Assembly: GCA_026770575.1 (NCBI GenBank)
Contig: MU657169.1
Location: 563,305 to 627,304, forward strand
Source: Pelagophyceae sp. CCMP2097
Lineage: Eukaryota; Sar; Pelagophyceae
Direction of reading: 5' to 3'
Length of the DNA stretch: 64,000 bases
Part shown: positions 51,087 through 63,220 of the stretch, piece by piece
Position numbering within the stretch: the first letter of the stretch is position 1
Layout: each line of letters starts with the position of its first letter
The notes under the pieces: generated by a model
The model's database searches: none
Told to the model about the DNA's origin: nothing
The model's input: only the letters and a program-made list of their open reading frames with translations
Program-made: the position numbers and the translations under genes

Positions 51087-52054
51087 CTCGTAACCAAGGC
51101 TCGGACCTACCTCCTCAGCGGAAACGCCCCGCTCGCCCAAACGCCGGGCGGGCCCGGGACCTCGCGGGTCGTCGGCGGCTCGCACGCGGTCGTCGTGCCG
51201 GTCCCGCGCCGCGCGTCGCGGCGCTGGAATACAAACTTGAAAGTGGTGCAAAGTTGTGGCTCTCAGAGGCCGCCTGCGGGGTTGGTCGTGGTCGCTAAGG
51301 GCCCCCCTGCCCCCCGGGATGTCCGTGACATGATCAGCCTCGAGGAGGGCGCCTTGCAAGGGCGTGAACAAAGGTTTCCCCCATATTTTGGACTTGATAA
51401 AATCTGTATTTGCCTCCTTACCTTGATTTTGACTTGACTTTGCCTCCGTATTGCGAAGGTTCGGGCCGGGCGGCAATCGATCGTAGGAATCGAAATTCTG
51501 GCTTTGTGACGGGGCGGGTCCATACGTACTGGGGTGGTATATGGCGGATCCTGTACGATTGCCGCGAGTGGCGCTTCAGACGAGCCAAAACAGACGTTCA
51601 GATTTTCAGTTTGAGCGTTTTAAACAAACAATTTCTATAGGATCCGGCATCATGGGACTCAGCGCGACGTCCTCTATCACTCCCAACAGAGCCAAACTCC
51701 AACGAAAACTGCGATTGCCAAAAAGTCCTCGGCGTCATTAGCGATACCTCGACCGCATCGCGGGAGGCGCGCCTCGACCCGCCGACCCGTTCATACCGCG
51801 CGCGCGCGGCGGCCGTGAGGCCCCCGGGGCGCTGGTATCGATTTCCCCGTATCGAGGCGCGGTCATGAATCGGCCGTTGGGTCATCTTCGAGACGCAACG
51901 TCCCTTTCAGAAACACTTTTTATGATTCCCCTGGTCATGATTCCTCAACGGACCGTGGTTTTAAAAAAAGATACGCTCTAGGATTCCTAGGTATAGGAAT
52001 TCCTACTATGATATATCTAGAGCAGCGCGCAGAACGCAGAGCGGGCACGCCACG
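51087..52054. other. Intergenic region, nothing coding recognised
   Basis: Includes a moderately AT-rich tract (51360-51650) and the palindrome pair at 51979-52005 just upstream of the third MYND/SEL1 copy. Confidence 0.45.
51979..52005. repeat. Palindrome pair TAGGATTCCTAG / TAGGAATTCCTA, copy 3
   Basis: Two adjacent imperfect and perfect palindromes about 50 bp upstream of the third MYND/SEL1 copy. Confidence 0.6.
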
Positions 52055-53123
52055 ATGGACGGGCCGCCGGCCGCCGCCGCTGTGAAAAAGCCGTGCTGCA
52101 TCTGCAAGAAGCAGGGCGGCAAGCACTGCACCAAGTGCAAATCCCGGCATTATTCAAGTTGCAGCAAGGCGTGCCAGCTCGTCGACTGGTACGAGCGCGG
52201 GCACAAGGCGCAGTGCAAGCGGCTAGCCGAATACCAGGCCCGCCTCCTCGACTCGCTCGTGCCGGAGAAGCTGATTATCGAGGAGGAGGCGCCGACGACA
52301 CGCGGCGCTGTCGAGGACTCGGACGTCGCGCCTGCAGCTGGTGCCAAGGCGCCGGCGCCGGCTTCGGCTGTTCGAACGGAAGTGACACCAGCGGTTAAGG
52401 CCACCGCGGCGAACGACGCCGCGCTGAGCTGGCACGGCACGTGCGCCGTCTGCCTGGACTTGCTCCCGATCGAAGCTGCCAGACGAACATTCTACGGTTG
52501 CTGCTGCAAGAGCATTTGCTCGGAATGCTCCGACAAGTGCGACACGCGCTGCCCGCTCTGCCGAACGCAAAACCTCAAGTCGACTGCCGAGTTGGTGCGC
52601 CGGCTGCAGATGCACGCGGACGAGGGGAATGCCACGGCGCAGGTGCAGCTCGGCTACTCGTACCGTTATGGTGACAGGGGTCTCAGGAAGAGCTTGAAGC
52701 GGGCGTTACAGCTTTTCGAGAGCGCCGCGGCGCAGGGAGATGCAGAAGCTCAGAGTGAGCTGGGATTTAGTTACGAGCATGGCGACGGCGTCAAGATCGA
52801 CGACAAGACCGCGCTGTGGTACCGGCGCGCAGCCGAGCAAGGCTATCCTGAAGCCCAATTCAATCTTGGCCTACTCCACGGCAAGGGCGTGGCGCAGTCG
52901 TATGACGAAGCTTTGAAGTGCCAGTGGTACCGGCTCGCCGCGGCGCAGGGCTATGCAGACGCGCTCTACAACCTCGGCGCGTGTCACGCGAACGGCGTCG
53001 GCGTGCCGCAGGACGACCACGAGGCGCTGCCTCTTCAAGCGCGCCGCGGCAAAAGGGTGCGCCGGCGCCGCGGCGCAGGTCGACAAGGTCGAGGCGCGGC
53101 TCGCGGCGACGCGCCCGGGCTGA
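52055..53123 (+). pseudogene. MYND/RING-like/SEL1 protein, copy 3 with late frameshift
   Basis: Opens at the ATG at 52055 almost exactly like the copy at 15205-16269 (MDGPPAAAAVKKPCCICKKQ). The MYND finger has a small insertion (RHYSSCSKACQ), the RING-like cluster is CAVCLDLL...CCCKSICSECSDKC...CPLCR, and about four SEL1 repeats follow. Near 53029 a two-base deletion (GCTGC|CTCTTC where the other copies have CTGCGCCTCT) shifts the frame within the last repeat. In the ancestral frame the end would read as in copy 1 with a TGA at 53121-53123. The actual frame runs on to 53284. The core domains are intact, so the product may still work. Homology to copy 1 continues past the stop. Confidence 0.8.
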
Positions 53124-53292
53124 CTCGGCATTCCTCGAGCCGAGCATCGTACCCGATCCGCCATGGTGCGTATCCACGCCGGGGCATAAATGCGCACCCT
53201 GTTGCTCATCCGAGACGATTCGGCGCGGCCGCCTGCAGATGGCGTCCTCCCCGGCTTCTCACAGGTCTGCTCTGCGTGCATTAGTAGTTGTT

Positions 53293-55583
53293 CTAATGTC
53301 GGAAGTGTCTCGCGCGGTGCGGCTCTCGCGCGCGGTGCGCGTCCCCGCCGAAGACGTTGGTGTTCGCCTCCGAGGCGCCTTGGTCGGCGCGCGGGGCGCG
53401 CTGCGGGCCGCGCCCGAGGGCCGCGCGCCAGAGGGGGTTCGGGCTTACGAGGACGGGGCCGCGGTCGACGTCGGGCTGCGGGCTCGCGTCGCCGTCGTTT
53501 TGCAGTCGTGCGTCGTGCGTCTTTTGCAGTCGCGGGTCGAGCATCTTTTGCAGTCGCGGGTCGAGCGTCTTTTGGTCAAAGTCCAGGATCTTCTGCGCGC
53601 CCGCCTCTGCAGCGGCGAGGAAGAGGTCTGGCGCGTCGACGCCCGCGTGGGAAAAGGCCCACGCCGCGACTTGCAGGTCTCCCGAGGAGAAGAGGTCCAT
53701 TTTGCGCCGCGACGCTTCTGCCGCCGCCTCGAAGAGTTGAGGCGCGTCGAAATCGGCAGTCGCAAAGGACCATACTAAGTTCGACAGCTCTTGCGGTTCA
53801 AAGTGTTCAATGGACCGCGCCGCCTGCAATGATAGGGCTTGAAACAAATACGGCGCTTCCACGCCCGCCTTTGCAAAGGCCCACGCTGTGTTGGCCAGGT
53901 TCTGCGGCGTGAACGACGAAATGCGCTTCGACGACTCCAGGGCGAGGGCGTCGAAGAGGAGCGGCGCGGGGCAGTTTGCCTTTGAGAAGGACCAGGCGAA
54001 GATGGATAGGTTCTGCGGTGAGAACGTATCGAGCTTGCGCCGCGCCTCGTCGGCCGCGGCGCGGAAGAGCCTCGGCGCCGCGTTGGCGTTGGTGTACGCG
54101 GTGGAGTAGGCCCATACGAGGTTCGACAGCGCCAAAGCGTCGAAGGTCGACATCTTCGTGCGGGCTTCCGCGGCGACTGCTTCAAACAGCTCCGGCGCCG
54201 AAATGCGTGCCTTTGCAAAAGCCCAGGCCGTGATCGCCAGGTGCTGCGCCTCAAAGGTCGAGATCTTCGTCGATAATTCCGTTGCGACGGCTTGGAATAG
54301 AGCGGCGTTGGCCTCGGCCGCGCAAGCGTAGGACCAAACGATGTTTGCCATGTCCTGCGCGTTAAACGCCCCGATTTTATGCGTCGACTCGACGGCGACC
54401 GCTTCGAACATCAATGGCGCTTCGACGCCCGCCTTTGCAAAAGCCCAGACGACGTTGGCGAGGCCCTGCGCGTTGAACAGCGCCACCATTTTCGGCACGT
54501 GCACCGCGACGGCTTCAAACAGCTTCGGCGCTCGGAAGCCGGCCTTTGCAAACGCCCAGACCAGATTCCCCAGCGCCCGGAAGCTGAACGTATCCAACTT
54601 TTCCAGCGCCTCTGCCGCCACGGCTTCAAACAGCGCCGGCGCCTCGTGACCCGCCGTCGCATACGCCCAGACCGTGTTGCCCAGGTTCTGCTCGTTGAAC
54701 GTGACCATATTCTTCGACGCTTCCAAAGCGAAGGCGTCGTACAAGGCCGGCGCTTCGACGCCCGCTTTAGCAAAGGACCAGGCCGTGTTCGACAGCGCCT
54801 GGGCGTTGAACGTCGACACCTTTTTCACAGACTCGATTTCGACTGCCTTGAACAGCGCCACCGAATCGATGCCGCCGCGGAGGCCGGCTTTGGCGACGCC
54901 CCAACTCGCGGACCGCAGCTCTCGAGCCTCCCACCGCTCCCCATCCGCACAAATGCTTTCCGTCCCGGCGTCGACGAGGTTCTGCACGCGCGCCATGTCC
55001 CACGGGTCCAGCGACGGGCTCAGCGCGCCGAGGCGGTGCAGCGAGGTGGCGAGGTTGACGAGATCAAACTCCGATCCCCGCACCTCGAACAAGTCTAGGA
55101 CCTCTGCAACATTCGTCGTGAGGCCGAGGTCGCGGTTCAGCTTGACGGCGTTGGCGTCGGACCGGCCCGAGGACGGCGCCGCAGCTTTTGGCCCTGCGGC
55201 GAATTCGACTTGGAGCTCCTGTCCCCCCATCAAAGTCCCATCCAATGCTTGGCGCAAGGTCTCGGGGTCCTTGTGGGCCACGGTGACAAAGGCGTAGCCC
55301 TTGCACGTGTAGACGTCTCGGTCGATGGGCACGCGCGTGGCCCGCACCTCGCAGTGCGCCGCAAACACCTTGCGCACCTGAGGCAAATTTTCCTTAGAAC
55401 AAGCTGGAGCGCTCTGAGGATTTGCACCTTTTCCGCCGTCGCGCCGCGGGGCAGGTTTCGCACGAAGAGCTTGGTGACCTCGATGAGGACGTAATGGCTA
55501 GAGGCCCGCGGCGCTTCGACGGGCAAACCTCCAACGGGCAGCCCTACCGAGAAGCGGCGCAGCGCCCGGAGCTGGGGGGACAT
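53293..55583 (-). CDS. RRM plus twelve heptatricopeptide-like (37-residue) repeats, probable organelle RNA-binding protein
   Basis: Two exons (55583-55428 and 55377-53293) join across a 50-nt intron into 746 residues. The intron splits an RRM: RNP2 LFVRNLP lies before it, and RNP1 KGYAFVTV after it. From about residue 190 come twelve degenerate 37-residue repeats of the form LSNTAWAFAKAGVEAPALFEAVAxEAxxKxxTFNAQ. This matches the alpha-helical heptatricopeptide/FASTK-like repeats of organellar RNA-processing proteins, which act in chloroplast or mitochondrial RNA stability and rRNA processing. The usual C-terminal RAP domain is not seen. Instead the tail has three copies of an 8-residue unit (DPRLQKML-like) from a 24-bp tandem repeat. 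The N-terminus (MSPQLRALRRFSVGL) could be a transit peptide. It is divergent from strumpellin, with 191 bp between starts. Confidence 0.8.
53497..53568. repeat. 24-bp coding minisatellite, three units
   Basis: CTTTTGCAGTCGCGGGTCGA plus four bases, repeated at 53497, 53521 and 53545. It encodes the 8-residue tail repeats of the RRM/repeat protein. Confidence 0.75.
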
Positions 55584-55774
55584 CGTATGTAGGCGCCCTC
55601 AAAGAGCGGTATTCACGCCTCGCGCCGTCGAGCCATCGCTTCTCTGCGACGGTGTTCCGATCGCCTAAAAGAACTGCATGGACAAAAAACCGGTCGATTT
55701 CGGCGAATACCCCGGGAGGAAGCCTGAGGAAGGTTCGTTCGAAGGAGTGGTCTCCCCGTCGGGCCTCGGGGCCG
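55584..55774. promoter_or_regulatory. Probable bidirectional promoter, 191 bp
   Basis: Interval between the divergent starts of the RRM/repeat protein and strumpellin. Assigned by position only. Confidence 0.35.
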
Positions 55775-58700
55775 ATGGAGTGGAAGGGGCAGCCGGCTTT
55801 GTTGGATGAGGACAATTTGTGCGGGATAACGCTGCTCAACCTCGTGTCCAGCGGTTCGGCCCTCATCGCAGAACTGCTGCGCCTCGCGGCCAACGTCCCC
55901 GCCGCGTTCGTGGACGGCACCGACTCGGACTTCCAGGACGTGCTCTTCGACTTTGGCTACTTGCGAGACCCGGAAAGCTTCGAGAACCGAGTCAACTCGA
56001 GCATCCGCCCGCGTCCGCGCGTCCGAAACGACGTTGCGTCGAATACGGGTCGTCGCCGCCGTTGAGCGGCATTCCCGTCGACACCTCGCGGAGAGCGGCC
56101 CGGAATGAACGACGGTCCGTCCTTCTCAGACCTGGTCGGAAATACCGAGGCCTCGACAGTGTGGCCTCCCCAAACGCCCCAGGGGGAGACGAATGGGCTT
56201 TTCGCCGACTGCTCGGCCTAGGCGAGGGCCTGCTGGAGACGGACCAAGAGTGCCTGGAATTGCACGAAAAGTTCTGCCGCAGGGCCTATAATCTCTTCGC
56301 GTCAATGGTCAAGTACTGGCGCGACCTCGACGCCTTTCTCGAAAGGCTCGCGCAGGGCTACTTTATCCAGCACACGGCGGACAACGTTTTGGAAGATGTC
56401 GACGGGAAACAACTCCTCGGCGAAGCGTTTTTCCTTTATGGGGCCATGCTCATCCTCATGGAGGCGCGCCTCCCGGGCCCGCTGCGCGAAAGGCTCGTGG
56501 TCAGGCGCGGCGTCCGGAAGAGGGAAGAATTGTGGCACCGTGTTGACGTCGCACCCGTTAGGTCGCCTGCTACCGGAACCAGGGCGAGTCCGCTTTGGAG
56601 GACGTCGACGCCGTCTGCAAGCTGGTGCGCGCGACGGGCTGCGACGGCGCGAAGCGGCCGAAGAACTACCCGGAGTCGCTCTTCGCGCGCTTCCGCACGG
56701 AGCGCACCGAGTCTACCGCGCGGCGCGTGATCCAGCGGCTCATGTCCGACGACGTCTACCTGCAGAGCGCCGCCTTCCCGGACCCGCAGCACCGCAGCAC
56801 GCGGCTGGCGTCGCAGGCGTCCATGTTGTACGTCATTTTGTACTTTGACGCCGAGACTCTCAAAACGCGGACGGCGGCGATGCGCGAAGTGGTGGACAAG
56901 CACTTTGCCGACAACTGGATCTTGCCAGTGTACATGGGCCACTTGGTGGACCTGAGCTTGGAGTGGAAGGGTTACGGGGCCGCCAACGCCGCGCTGCAGA
57001 ACGTGCTCACGCCGGCCGCAATCGCGTCGCACTGCGCCGCCAACGCCGCTTTGGTCACGCGGTGCCTATCCGACCTCGACACGTACCTGACAGAGGGCCA
57101 TTTGACAGAGCAGCTCTTGTTGGAGGATTCGAGGCCTTTGCTGGACGTCGCCCGGCGGTGCAACGTCGCTTTAAGGTGGCGCCTTTTACACCGCACTTCG
57201 GCGGACGCCGCCGTGGCCAAGCAGACTCGAGCCGCGGCGGGCGCGGCGGCGGATGCCGAGTCGCTCATGACGCTGCTCTTGAAGACTGCGCAGCTCGAGT
57301 ACAGGCTCAAGCAAATGGTCGCAACCCTCCTCGAGGCCAAGGCGCAAAAGTGGGACTTTTGCAAGACGCAGGTCGTGCAGCGCATGACGGAGCTGAGCGA
57401 GTACTTTACCGGGGAGAAGGCTTTATCCCGGGTCCGGCGGGACGAGAATCTGATGAAGTGGTTCGCCGCTCTGGCACAAGAAGTCTCCGGCCTCTCCGAG
57501 GCCGAGGGCCACGCGACGGTGCTGGGCCGCAAGATCCAGACTCTAATAGGCGCGCTGAGCGAGGTGGAGCAGTTTGACCAGGTAGACACGAATTTGCAAA
57601 TCAAGGCCTTCTTGGCAGACACGCGCGAGTTTCTGCTGCAAATGGTGCGTCGTTGTCAATCGTTGCTCTCCATGTGCATATTTGCACGAGAATGGACCCA
57701 CTGGACGCATCTCCGAAGAGGGTGGCTCAAATAGGTCCGCATCACCAACATGCATCATGGCGTCCTCTCACAGCTCGAGGCCATCGGCGAGCTCGCCTAT
57801 GCATGGGGGCTGCTCGGCGACTACGTGGGCATCCTGCACGCACGCGTCCGCGCCGAGCCGTCCACGGCCGTGCTTTTAAGGGCCTTGTTCTTAAAGCTCG
57901 CCTCCATATTAGACGTCCCTTTGATCCGCATCTCGCAGTGCAACTCTGCCGACGCGGCGTCAGTGGCGCACTACTACTCTGCCGAGCTCGTGGCCTTTGC
58001 GCGGCGGGTGCTGGACGTCATCCCGCGGAGCGTGTTCCGCGTGCTCGAGGCCATCATCGCCATCACCACGCACCGCCTCGCGCCGCTCCCGGTCAAGTTG
58101 GAGACGCATTTCTTGAAGGACTCCGCCCAGCTCGACGAGCGCTACCACTTGGCTCGGCTGACGAACCAGCTCAGTGTGTTCACGGAAGGCGTGCTGGCCA
58201 TGGAGAAGACTCTGCTGGGAGTCATCCAAGTCGAGCCGCGCAAGGTGCTGCACGAGGGTTTGCGATCGGAGCTCGTGCGCCAGCTCGGCCGCGCGCTGCA
58301 CGAGGGCCTGGTCTTCGACGACGGCGCCGACGTCGCGGGCGTGCTGGGGACGCTGGCGAAAAAGGTCGACGGCTACCGGCGGAGCGTCGAGTACGTCCAG
58401 GACTACATCGACGTCGCGGGTTTGAAGATGTGGCAGGACGAGTTGGCGCGCGTGGTGGGGTACGCCGTGGAACAGGAATCGAACCGATTCTTGAAACGGA
58501 AAGTTTCAGAGGCCAAGTCAAAGTTCCAATCTTCAGCCGTGCCCATCCCGCGCTACGCGCCTCTCCGGGCAAAGGGCGACGACGCCCTGAACTTTATGGG
58601 CCGCACTTTAAATGCGCTTTTGAGGCTGACGTCGCCGGCGTCGACGTCCTTCGCGCCGGAAAAGGCCGGCTGGTTCGACGAGTCTCGCTGGGAGCGGTGC

Positions 58701-59852
58701 GGCGTCAAGACGCTGCAGATCTTGGAGCGAGCCGTCGGCGTCGTCGGCCTGGCGGGTTTGGATAAATTGCTGGCTTTTCGAATCGTGCACGACCTCTCCG
58801 CGCTCGTCGACGGCTACGCTTCACTCGTCGCGCCGCAGGCCATGTTCTTGGAGCAGCTGCGAGACGCGCTGCACCCGAATCAGCACCTGCCCTCGCAGCG
58901 CAACGCCAAGTTGTACCAGGGCGCCGTGCGGCAAGTGGAGAAAGTTATGCCGGAATTGCTGCACCGAATCAGAGCAGTCGGCCACGCCCAGCTCCTCCGC
59001 CGCGCAATCGCGAGGAAGCCGGCGTCCAAAGGGTCCGGGGATCCGGACCTCAAGCGGGCCCGGTCGCACCGTGGCCCCGACGTAGGCTCACGCGCTCAAA
59101 TTCAAGTCGCAGACCGACGCCAACGCCCTCTTCCTTTCGCTGGCAAACGTCGATTCGGCCGTGTTGGGCGACGTCATGGAGCACTACCGATCGCCCGAGA
59201 CCGTGGCGTACCCCTTGCCTGACGGCGGCGCGCAAAAGCCGCGCAAGCTGCTCCAAGACCTCTCGCGCCTACTCGACGCGAGCGGCCTCGGCGACCCGGC
59301 GCAGAAGATCTACGTGGTCACGCAAGCGCTCGAGGGCCTGCCGACGCTGCTGCTGCTGTTCGTGCTCTCGTACATGGGCAAACTCGAGTACTGCCCGAGA
59401 CTCGGCACGCTCGTCAAGCGAAAGTTGTCTTACCCCATCGACGGCGCCGTCCTCCTCTTCGGCGTTTATACTTTGTGCAAGCAGTTCCACCCGACGTACA
59501 TGCGGCAGCTCCTGGACCATCTCTGCCAGTTTATTTGCTCCACGCTCGCCGTACGTCTTTCTTTCAACACTCCCGGGGCCTCGCAAGACGCCGCGCAGGT
59601 CGTCCACGCCGAGGCGCAGAAGACGGCGCCCAAGGACCCGGACAATTCCATCCCCGTCGAGTGCGTCTCCGCCTGACCGGGTGTCCCGCGCCTCAACACT
59701 CTTTCGTAGCCTGCTTTGAGCGCCGCCTCCGTAGGGTGCTCAACACGATCTGGTTCGTGGACCAGCTCGTGCGCCTCGGCGGCCTGGCTTCGCCGACGGA
59801 CGGCCTGCCGCCGCACATTCTGGCCCTTCTGCCGACGCACAACGAAACCTAA
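55775..59852 (+). CDS. WASHC5: Strumpellin, WASH complex subunit 5
   Basis: Strumpellin is the large scaffold of the WASH complex, which activates Arp2/3 on endosomes for sorting and fission. From the ATG at 55775 the order of blocks matches the family throughout: LLDEDNLCGITLLNLVSSGS and ALIAELLRLA, DGKQLLGEAFFLYGAMLI, KRPKNYPESLFARF, HRSTRLASQASMLYVILYFD, FADNWILPVYMG, RMTELSEYFTGEKALSRV, QIKAFLADTREFLLQMVRIT, LKLASILDVPLIRISQCNSA, and LTNQLSVFTEGVLAMEKTLL. The last exon ends LNTIWFVDQLVRLGGLASPT at about 59852. About eight exons with short introns. Length (about 1150 residues) is as expected. The first intron region (56020-56160) and the final junction (near 59552-59710) are the least certain. 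No other WASH subunit is seen here. Confidence 0.93.
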
Positions 59853-60025
59853 TCAGCTTGGGACGTCAGGAACTCACTCACCTTGCGGCATTTTCAAATT
59901 TCGCGGGCATGCGAGGATTTGTTCTCCCCCTGCAGGTTATGGGACGGATCCTTTCGGCTTGAATGTTCCGACGATCTTCGGGATTTTCGATGAACGAGGC
60001 AGGGCGAAGGGTCGCAGTCGCCGCC

Positions 60026-61020
60026 ATGTCCTTCAAGAAGCGCGACAAGGGGCCGACGGCGCAGCAGCCGGAGGCGGCGGTTTTGGAGCTCTTCAAGTGC
60101 GCGGTGGACGAGGTCCTTTCATTGGTCAAGGTCGACTCGGATGGCGACAGCCTCTGCACAGAGGAACTCCTCGCCGTCGACGCGGCGCCCCGAAAAACGG
60201 ACGCCGCTCAAAGGCTGGAGACGGCCCGGGGCCGGCCCGGGGACAGCCCGGAGGCGGCCCGACTGACGCCTCAGACAAGTCCTCAAACCGACGCCTCTGC
60301 GGGCCAATGCCGCTCTCCTTTCCCCCCAAGAAAGGATCCCTCGTCGGCGAGGGCCTTTTCGTGGCAGGGCCGGGGCTGGGCTCGGCGCGACTCCCTTGAG
60401 ATTGTCGTTTAGGTGGGTTTCAACGTGGCCCTCGTAAAAAAGTTGGACCTCGACGGCGACGGCATCATCCGCAAAAACGCCTTCACCGACGCGCTGGTTG
60501 CCGTCGTGGCGAACCAGCCCGAGGCGCAGAAGATCCAGCAGTTCCTGCGCGAGTCGATTGCCATGGTGGCCCACATCGCGGATCAACGCAAAAACGAGGC
60601 GCTTCTTCGCGCAGGCGCAAACCTCGTGAGCCACACGCATCGCGTCGTTCCCTTTTGCGTCGTCCGCTTTTCACGGCACGCGCCCAGGGTGCGGCGCGCG
60701 AGGCGGCGGCCGGCGAGACGTCGGTGCTGCGCTCCGCGCTCGCGGCGAGCGAGGCCCAGTGCGCAGAACTGCTGGCGCGGCCGCACAGGGTCACGTTCGA
60801 GGTGCTCGAGGAAGAGACGCCAGATGCCGCCGTGACACTGACAAAGGGGGGGGCGCACACTCGCGCGGAGACGATAGTCGTCAAGGAAGTCATCGACGCG
60901 TCGTTCTTCAAGCTCTTCCTCGTCCTCGTCGTCGGCTTCCTCCTCGGCGGCGCAGGAGGTCCGTGCCTCGGAAAGGGACCGCCCCTCCTGAAGGACGCCG
61001 CCGGCGACGCGTGCGCCTAG
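60026..61020 (+). CDS. Small EF-hand-like, C-terminally membrane-anchored protein (hypothetical)
   Basis: Three exons can be followed from the ATG at 60026 (or 59963). The first reads FKKRDKGPTAQQPEAAVLEL and VKVDSDGDSLCTEELLAV. The second, after an acceptor near 60413, reads VKKLDLDGDGIIRKNAFTDA. The third, after about 60665, is a short helical segment (LRSALAASEAQCAELL), a charged stretch, and a strongly hydrophobic helix FFKLFLVLVVGFLLGG near the C-terminus. The two DxDGD loops resemble EF-hands but lack the canonical acidic residue at position 12, so Ca2+ binding is doubtful. The single C-terminal helix suggests a tail-anchored protein. Family not recognised. Confidence 0.5.
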
Positions 61021-61736
61021 GTCTCGTTGGGCGAGGTCGGTTGCTGCGCCTGGCGGCGCCGCCCGTATTCCCAACGTCGCGGCCGGCGGCGGCCAAGGAG
61101 CCGCCGCAGCCTTTGAAGAGGCCGAGGTTCTGGCGCCGCAAGTGAGGAGGTTCTGGCGCCGCAATCGAGGCCACCGCTGGCCGCCACTCTCTCAGCCACC
61201 GCTGGCCGCCTCTCTCAACCGCGCCGCGCTCCCAACGATGAGCATCGTCCATGCAGTCCCACGAATCGGCATATTCATAATTCACATCAGCCGAGTCAAG
61301 AAGGAGGCGAGCGCGCGACCCGCACACCTCCTTCCGCCAGGTATGCGCGGCGTCCCCTTTTCAGACGGAAATCTGCTTCAGCTCTGGTGGACTCATAGTC
61401 ATTGCTCGTCCACGCCCTGCTCTTCCACGACACGCGTCGCGTAAGCCATACCCCCCGAGGCAGCCATAAGGGAGCGAGGACCGTTTGAAGACCGTTCTGG
61501 CCATGGCCCGGGCTGGACAGAGGACCCTGAAAACGCTGGCCCGAGTACTCTGGCTCTCCACCTGGGGTTGCCCTCCAGGGCCCTACAAGTGTACAGGGCC
61601 CTGCAGGAGGGTGACCCGTGTCACCGTGCACGGCCTTGACTCGGACGGTGTGTGTGTGGAGTCCCGTGGCTCGCTGAAAAGAAACCATTTAGAAATCTGC
61701 TGACAATTTTTCCTTCCGACTCTGCCAGTGACTCGG
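61021..61736. other. Intergenic region with inverted partner of the 25.9-kb repeat
   Basis: Only the dispersed repeat at 61346-61455 stands out. A short direct duplication GAGG(T)TCTGGCGCCGCAA occurs around 61120-61165. No gene supported. Confidence 0.5.
61346..61455 (-). repeat. Dispersed repeat, about 105 bp, partner of 25896-26003
   Basis: Reverse complement of the copy at 25896-26003 with roughly 85-90% identity by eye, including the GGAAGAGCAGGGCGTGGA block. Confidence 0.6.
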
Positions 61737-63220
61737 ATGAGCGCCCTCGAGGAGCGCGTTGCGGCGGAGCCCGTGACGGAGATCCACCACCTCACCATGC
61801 CCGTCGCGTTCGTCTACAAGGTGCCGCCGCTGAAATCCAGCGCGACGGGGTGCGTCCCTCGAAACGCCCTCAAGACGCGCGCGCACGCCGCCGACGTCGA
61901 CGTGCAGGCACCGCGCCGAGTCCTGGGGGCTCGGGAGTCCCATGCTGACGGCGCGCCTCGAACTGGTGCGTCTCGCCGCGCGGCGCGGCGCGCGTGCCGC
62001 CTCGGACGGCGCGCGGCCCGTCGGACTCACGCGCAGGTCGGTGTCGGCACGACGATGGAGGTGCGGCTCTTCGACGACAGCACCGACCCGCGTCGGATGG
62101 TGGTTGCGAAGCCCGGAACGTTTTCGGAAGGACGAACTCGTGAGCGGCACCTGGGCGACGAGTGCGCACACGCTCATCGGGGCCGGAAGACGCGACGAGG
62201 GGCGATTACAGATGCCGCCCGAAGGCCGTTGTGCCGCCAGACGGCCGTTGTAGGCAAAGACGCCCAAAAAGTGGTCGCCTGCTGTGCCGTGCACTGCGCC
62301 CGCGGCTCCGCGCCCATCGAGCTCGTCGTCGACCCAGTTGTCGACTCGAGCCGCTACTTCGTCCTGCGCTGCGAGAACAAGGAGGGCAAGGTCGTGAGTG
62401 CTCAAAGGCCGCGCCGCGGGGAAGTGCCGAGACTGTCGTGGGGAGATACCGCGCCACGGGCTGCCGACACGGCGTTCAGGCGTACATCGGCGTCGGCTTC
62501 GCCGAGCGCGAGTCGGCCTACGACTTTAAAGCGGCGCTGCAAGACTTTAAGCGTGCGTCGGCCCTCTGAGAGCACCGGCTCGAGTCTCTCTGGAGCGAGC
62601 GCGATTTAGGCTGCATCGAGCGCGAGTTCGAGGCTGCCAAGAAGACGGCCGAGGTGCGCCCCTCGCGCGTACACCGCGGTGTATCGACGGACGCTTTGTA
62701 GTACGAGCGAAACGAGGAAACGGACCCGAGCCTCAACGACGTCGACCTAAGTGCGTCTCCGCGCTGCTAAGGCATCAAAAGTCGACGCCGAAACTAGGCC
62801 TCAAGGGCTCCATCAAGATCCGGCTCGGCGAGGACAAGGGAGACACTGGCGACGAGGACGCCGCCGAGAAGCGGCCCGCCGCGGAACCAGGTGAGCCGAA
62901 AGGCCCCTTGTCGAAATGGCGCGCGCGCGAGCATCCGCGGCACAGGCGGGCCGATGCCGACCTTTGCGCCGCCGCCAGAGTACGTGCCGCCGGCGCCGTT
63001 TGTGCGACCAGCGCTGCCGCCGGCCGCGCCGGCCGCCGCGCCGGCAGTACAAGGCGACTGGGCGTCGTTTGAGACGGACGCCGCGCCGCCGGTCGAGACG
63101 GACGCCGCGCCGCCGGTTGAGACAGACGCCGCGCCCGGCCCGGTTCCCGAAGGTTCACCACGCGCCGCGGCCGAGTTGGACGACTTTGGTGACTTTGAGT
63201 CTGCCACAATTGCCGCATAG
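61737..63220 (+). CDS. NECAP-like endocytic adaptor
   Basis: NECAPs bind AP-1/AP-2 and clathrin and help drive coated-vesicle formation. The ATG at 61737 opens with EEVTEIHHL-like sequence (VTEIHHLTMPVAFVYKVPPL), typical of the PH-like NECAP/PHear domain. Later exons give MEVRLFDDSTDPR, VDPVVDSSRYFVLRCENKEG, and AYIGVGFAERESAYDFKAAL followed by QDF. These match the family's DSSRYFVxR and AFIGxGFxxRxxAFDFNVALQD. After that come GLKGSIKIRLGE and a Pro/Ala-rich tail with WASF (a WxxF AP-2-binding motif), three DAAPPVET repeats and a terminal DDFGDF, which resembles adaptor-ear-binding motifs. About seven exons, several of them small and only approximately placed. The stop is at 63218-63220. Confidence 0.83.
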
